DNA from: Rhodospirillales bacterium
GTDB taxonomy: Bacteria > Pseudomonadota > Alphaproteobacteria > UBA828
Reading direction: 5' to 3'
Assembly (NCBI GenBank): GCA_026712885.1
Contig: JAPOPO010000491.1
Span: 1 to 9,442, forward strand
DNA length: 9,442 nt
Shown piece after piece: positions 5,595 through 9,442 of the stretch. A program made the position numbers and the translations under genes. Within the stretch, counting starts at the first letter, position 1. Each line of letters starts with the position of its first letter. The notes beneath the pieces are model-generated. The model saw only the letters and a program-made list of their open reading frames with translations. It ran no database searches and had not been told where the DNA came from.

Positions 5595-7958
5595 CTAGAA
5601 GAAGTGGCGCCAGCCGGAGAGCAGAATCAGCTCTGCGTCCGCGTTCTCGCGATGGCCCGGCTCGTGCGACACGGTCGCGCCCAGGCGCAACTCGCCGATC
5701 TCCAGCGGCTGCTGCCATTGCAGCGCCAAGTCGACCTGCCTGCCGCCGGGCTCGACATTCGCGGCCAGGGTGTTGCGGATCACCTCGCCCGCTGTCGTTC
5801 GTCCTGAGGGAAGCATAATCAACGCCTGACCGCCCTCAACGCGGAGCGGCTGCGACAGCGACACGCGAAATGCGCTGCCGTCGTCATTCTGGCGGGTGGC
5901 GTGCAGCGCGAACGCGCTGGTGGCGAGAGATGAAATCTCCCGGAACACGCCGCCGCGCGCCTGCGCAGTCACGGTGCCGATCTCCGCAGTGCCGCCAACG
6001 CGCCACGGGCCGAGTTCCGTGTCCGCCTCGACTCCCGCGAAGGCGACGTGCGCCTCGAGGTCACCGAACGCGCCGTCGGACTCGCTGCCGAGCAGGCTGT
6101 CGCGCTCGCCCATCCAGCCGGCCCGGAGACCGATCGGAGCCTCGGGCTCACGCCAGGTGAGCGCCGCGCCCGACGCGGGCTCCTCGCGCGCAAGACCTTC
6201 CGTGGTGAGCGCGGTGGCGGTCAGGCTCGCGGTGACCGGCATGGTTGCGACGACGCTGTGTCTGGCGAGCGCAAAATGGCGGGCATTCCCAGCGGTCGAG
6301 GCCCCGGATTTCGCGAGGTACAGGGCTGGAAACACGCTCTGGGAATCGCCCGGCGATTTGATGATGGGGAGTTCGACGGCATTGACCGCCGAGCCACTCG
6401 CCTCCGAAATCGATAGTTGTTGGAAGTCGCGGAAGCGATCGTGAAGCGAGGGCCTGGAGGCAACGCTCACCATACTGCCGACGTCGTACCAGAAGGGTGC
6501 GCCCAGCGCATCGAACGCGGCGACCTCGCGCTCCTCAAGCTCAGGAATGAGTGCATCGCCGAACGCAAGTCCGAGTTGCAAGACTGAATCGCTCAGGACA
6601 GCACCCGAACTCTCTACCCGATCGCCCATCACAACGACCGTCTCGCCCACGGGCGACGTCGCGGCACCCAAGTCCATCAGACCACGACCGTAGATTGCCG
6701 AGTCGGCGTAGATGCCGCTGCTGTTCGCCGTCTCCAGAAGCCTCGAGAGCAGATCGGTGTTGGAGATCTGACCCCGGAAATACTGCTTCATCACCGCGAG
6801 GCCGCCGGTCACCATCGGCGCGGCGAGCGATGTACCGCTAGCAGCCCCGACAGCCCGCACCGGAGCGCCGTCCAGGCCTGGTCCGAAATAGGCGATCCGG
6901 ACTTGGTCTCCTGGCGCCGCCAGGCAGTAGTCGGCCGCGATGCCGCAGCGGTTAGAGAAGTCTGCAATCTCGCCGTCCGGGCGTATAGCCACCACGGCGA
7001 CAGTCGTCTCCTGCAACTCTGGAAAGTGCACGGCCAAGCCCGGCAACAGATCGATCGAGCTTGCTTCTACTGCGCCATCAACGCACTGAGGAATCGGGAG
7101 GTCGCATGTCGTGCCGTGCGCATTTCCCGCAGCCCAGACAAACACGACTTTCTCTTCGGCGCCCTCCTGGAGCAATACGGTGAGCAAAGGCGCGAAGGGA
7201 TCGCGAACGACCTCTTCGCTGTAGTTCTCGATAATTCCCGAGACACCAAGGCTCAAATTCAGGATATCGACGCTCCGGGCGCCGAACCGCCAAGCGAGTA
7301 TCTCTTCCACGGTCTCCGCAAAGTATTCCGCAGTCCCCGGCAACTCGCTTACCTGGATCGGATCATACAGCTCGGGAGCTTCGCCCAGCGGGATTGCAAA
7401 AACGACGAGATCGGCGCCCCAGGCCACGCCCTGCGCGTTGTACGGGAAACCGGGAATATCCTCTCCGGCGATAACGCTTGCCACCGCGGTACCGTGAGAA
7501 CTCTCGCTTCCGTCCTCATCGATCGCGCCAAGAAAGCGTTCGACAACGGTCTTGTCTCGGAACTGGGGATGGGCGCCGTCAATCCCCGTATCCAGTATGC
7601 CGACGGTAATACCTTCGCCGGGCGCGACGTCGGGACCGAACTCCAGCTCCAGGTTTGCGTAAGCCTGGCCGGCATTGATCGCTGCCAGGCCCCACTGATT
7701 CTGGAAGCTCGACGGCTCGGCATACTCGGCCGCGATTTCCTGCACCAATGCCTCGAACTCGGGTTCGAGAACGCAGCCCCGGTCGTGGGTCTCAACACAC
7801 GCCACAGGGACGTCGTCCATGTCCTCTTCGTCTGTAAAGACCCAGCACGACGCCAAGATCAGGGACACGGCACAGAGTGGAATCGCAACGCGGAACACAG
7901 GCCCCGGAAGTCGAAGAATCCGCGTCCAAAGAGATCGGTACCGGCGTGGTTGGATCAT
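5595..7958 (-). CDS. Subtilisin-like (S8) serine protease with lipoprotein signal and C-terminal autotransporter-type barrel
   Basis: The protein has 787 residues. The start at ATG 7958 has GGGAG 7 nt upstream. Residues 1-38 form an export signal (RRYRSLWTRILR, then a hydrophobic core) ending in a lipobox LASC with C38 as the lipidated cysteine. The S8 domain spans about 85-435: D123 in GILDTGID, H155 in SSHGTAVASVIAG, oxyanion N279 in WAAGNA, and S377 in GTSLAAPMV. The triad is therefore complete. Six cysteines lie in three close pairs (54/62, 285/292, 338/345), likely disulfides. A linker of about 125 residues leads to about 228 residues of alternating strands that fit roughly 12 beta-strands. 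This region includes LSQPLRVEGGQALIMLPSGR (701-720) and GGRQVDLALQWQQPL (738-752), and the last residue is Phe (SGWRHFF), as in outer-membrane barrels. Lipidated subtilase autotransporters such as NalP and SphB1 mature other surface proteins; a similar role here is inference. By eye, codon use is less GC-biased than in icd or fhs. Confidence 0.93.
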   Translation of the reverse strand: MIQPRRYRSLWTRILRLPGPVFRVAIPLCAVSLILASCWVFTDEEDMDDVPVACVETHDRGCVLEPEFEALVQEIAAEYAEPSSFQNQWGLAAINAGQAYANLELEFGPDVAPGEGITVGILDTGIDGAHPQFRDKTVVERFLGAIDEDGSESSHGTAVASVIAGEDIPGFPYNAQGVAWGADLVVFAIPLGEAPELYDPIQVSELPGTAEYFAETVEEILAWRFGARSVDILNLSLGVSGIIENYSEEVVRDPFAPLLTVLLQEGAEEKVVFVWAAGNAHGTTCDLPIPQCVDGAVEASSIDLLPGLAVHFPELQETTVAVVAIRPDGEIADFSNRCGIAADYCLAAPGDQVRIAYFGPGLDGAPVRAVGAASGTSLAAPMVTGGLAVMKQYFRGQISNTDLLSRLLETANSSGIYADSAIYGRGLMDLGAATSPVGETVVVMGDRVESSGAVLSDSVLQLGLAFGDALIPELEEREVAAFDALGAPFWYDVGSMVSVASRPSLHDRFRDFQQLSISEASGSAVNAVELPIIKSPGDSQSVFPALYLAKSGASTAGNARHFALARHSVVATMPVTASLTATALTTEGLAREEPASGAALTWREPEAPIGLRAGWMGERDSLLGSESDGAFGDLEAHVAFAGVEADTELGPWRVGGTAEIGTVTAQARGGVFREISSLATSAFALHATRQNDDGSAFRVSLSQPLRVEGGQALIMLPSGRTTAGEVIRNTLAANVEPGGRQVDLALQWQQPLEIGELRLGATVSHEPGHRENADAELILLSGWRHFF

Positions 7959-7984
7959 CCGTTGGCTCCCACAATTTCGGGAGC
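7958..7984 (-). promoter_or_regulatory. Hairpin sequestering the ribosome binding site of the protease gene
   Basis: On the minus strand GCTCCC (7984-7979), loop GAAATTGT (7978-7971) and GGGAGC (7970-7965) form a perfect 6-bp stem. The 3' arm contains the GGGAG ribosome binding site of the protease, whose ATG is at 7958. Five of the six pairs are G-C. If folded, the hairpin would hide the binding site, so it could limit or condition translation. The pairing is seen directly; the regulatory role is inferred. Confidence 0.45.
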
Positions 7985-8098
7985 TTGATACACGGATTCG
8001 CCCGACAGGCGATAGTTGTTCCTAAAAGTTTGCGGGCTGGCTATCGGGCGGCCATTCTTGATCGAGTTGAGTGCTCGTCTTCAGCAACAGATTGCCGC

Positions 8099-9442
8099 CT
8101 AAAACAACCCCGTGATGTGACCGTTCTCGTTGACGGCGATGTTGTCGGCGGCGGGCACGCGCGGCAGTCCCGGCATGGTCATGATCGCGCCGCAGATCAC
8201 CACCACGAACTCGGCGCCGCCCGAGAGCCGCACCTCGCGGATCGGCACCTCGAAGCCGCTGGGCGCATTCTTGAGCCCTGCATCGGCGGAGAAGCTGTAC
8301 TGCGTCTTCGCCATGCACACGGGGAAGTGCCCGAACCCGCCGGCCTGGAGCTCGTCGAGCCGCCGGCTCACGGGCGCGTCTGCCGTGATGCCGTCGGCGC
8401 TGTAGATTCGCTTGGCGACGGTCTCGATCTTCTCCCAGAGCGTGAGATCGTCCGGATAGAGGGGCTGGAAGGACGAGGACTTCGACTCGATCGTGCCCAC
8501 GACCTCGTGCGCCAGCGCCTCGCAGCCGGCGCCGCCCATGGCCCAGTGATCGCACTCGACTGCCGTCACGCCCATCTTGGCGCAGGCGTCGGCAACCAGC
8601 GCGCGCTCGGCCTCGGTATCGGCGGAGAAGCGGTTGATCGCTACCACCGCCGGCACGCCGTAGCCTTGGACGTTCGTCACGTGACGGGCCAGGTTCTCCA
8701 TGCCCGTCGCCAGCGCCTCCAGGTTCTCGGTGCCGAGGTCGCTCCGCGCGACGCCGCCGTGCATCTTGAGCGCGCGGATGGTGGCCACGATCACCGCGCA
8801 GTCCGGCGCGAGCCCGGCCTTGCGGCACTTGATGTCGAAGAACTTCTCGGCTCCGAGATCGGCGCCGAAGCCGGCCTCGGTTACAACGAAGTCGGCGAGC
8901 TTGAGCGCGGCCCTGGTCGCGATCACCGAGTTACAGCCGTGGGCGATGTTGGCGAACGGGCCGCCGTGGATCAGCGCCGGGTTGTTCTCCAGCGTCTGCA
9001 CCAGGTTGGGCGCGAGCGCGTCCTTGAGCAGCGCAGTCATGGCGCCATCCGCGTTCACGGCGCTGGCGCGCACCGGCTCGCGCTCGCGCGTGAGTCCGAC
9101 GACGATATTGCCCAACCGAGCGCGCAGATCATCGAGATCGCGCGAGAGGCAGAAGATCGCCATGACCTCGGAGGCGACGGTGATGTCGAAGCCGTCCTCG
9201 CGCGGGAAGCCGTTGGCCACGCCGCCGAGCGAGGAGACCACGCTGCGCAGTGCCCGGTCGTTCATGTCGACCACGCGGCGCCAGCTCACCCGACGCGGGT
9301 CGATGCCGGCCTTGTTGCCCCAGTAGATGTGGTTGTCCACCATCGCGGCGAGCAGGTTGTTGGCCGCGCCGATGGCGTGGAAGTCGCCGGTGAAGTGGAG
9401 GTTGATGTCCTCCATCGGCACCACCTGGGCATAGCCGCCGCC
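8099..9442 (-). CDS. fhs: Formate--tetrahydrofolate ligase (EC 6.3.4.3), C-terminal 447 residues
   Basis: This enzyme joins formate to tetrahydrofolate at the cost of ATP, giving 10-formyl-THF for purine and one-carbon metabolism in the cytoplasm. The frame is open from the right edge to TAG at 8101-8099. The first visible residues, GGGYAQVVPMEDINLHFTGD, include the end of the first family signature (GGAAGGGY). The second signature, VATIRALKMHGG, lies at visible residues 219-230. Other typical segments are REDGFDITVASEVMAI and LIHGGPFANIAHGCNSVIAT, and the C-terminus AVNENGHITGLF. The family is about 555 residues, so about 105-110 residues including the ATP P-loop are off the window. Nothing visible is broken. 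No folate-pathway gene is seen beside it; the protease start is 140 bp downstream on the same strand, with no obvious terminator in the gap. Confidence 0.98.
   Translation of the reverse strand, partial: GGGYAQVVPMEDINLHFTGDFHAIGAANNLLAAMVDNHIYWGNKAGIDPRRVSWRRVVDMNDRALRSVVSSLGGVANGFPREDGFDITVASEVMAIFCLSRDLDDLRARLGNIVVGLTREREPVRASAVNADGAMTALLKDALAPNLVQTLENNPALIHGGPFANIAHGCNSVIATRAALKLADFVVTEAGFGADLGAEKFFDIKCRKAGLAPDCAVIVATIRALKMHGGVARSDLGTENLEALATGMENLARHVTNVQGYGVPAVVAINRFSADTEAERALVADACAKMGVTAVECDHWAMGGAGCEALAHEVVGTIESKSSSFQPLYPDDLTLWEKIETVAKRIYSADGITADAPVSRRLDELQAGGFGHFPVCMAKTQYSFSADAGLKNAPSGFEVPIREVRLSGGAEFVVVICGAIMTMPGLPRVPAADNIAVNENGHITGLF

Noticed and set aside
6903..7988. A 361-codon plus-strand frame inside the protease region
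   Set aside because: It is antisense to the subtilase, which carries an intact catalytic triad; the translation shows no known motif.

Overview
The window is high-GC DNA of alphaproteobacterial type. The NADP-dependent isocitrate dehydrogenase, the formate--tetrahydrofolate ligase, and a membrane-anchored Ig/LysM-type protein beside a LOG-family gene all fit that class. By family resemblance the relatives of Rhodospirillales are the likeliest source, but nothing here fixes the order or genus. I see no tRNA, rRNA, CRISPR array, insertion sequence or phage gene. Most of the window is chromosomal housekeeping, with two envelope genes of more interest.

Layout. (1) Positions 1-2430, minus strand: the N-terminal 810 codons of a very large single-pass membrane protein that runs off the left edge. 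It has a short cytoplasmic start, one membrane helix, a long acidic tether built mainly of about fifteen 33-residue repeats, and then the start of an Ig-like module. Because its stop lies outside the window it is easily missed, and antisense ORFs can be called in its place. (2) 2509-3483, minus: a secreted di-haem cytochrome c, 78 bp upstream of gene 1 and possibly co-transcribed with it. (3) 3657-4211, plus: a LOG-family phosphoribohydrolase, divergent from the cytochrome. (4) 4353-5567, plus: icd, with its own likely promoter. (5) 5595-7958, minus: a subtilisin-like serine protease with a lipoprotein signal and a C-terminal outer-membrane barrel, convergent with icd across only 27 bp. (6) 8099-9442, minus: fhs, missing about its first 105-110 residues at the right edge.

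How they work together. icd supplies 2-oxoglutarate and NADPH from the TCA cycle, fhs activates formate for folate one-carbon metabolism, and LOG releases free base from nucleoside monophosphates. The cytochrome, the tethered acidic protein and the protease all belong to the envelope: periplasmic electron transfer, inner membrane to periplasm or cell wall, and outer membrane or surface. I do not see a single multi-gene system. The points most worth following are the acidic repeat tether, which has 424 consecutive residues without Lys, Arg, His, Cys or aromatics and one hydrophobic residue fixed per 33-residue repeat, and the lipoprotein-type subtilase, whose ribosome binding site is sequestered in a predicted hairpin.
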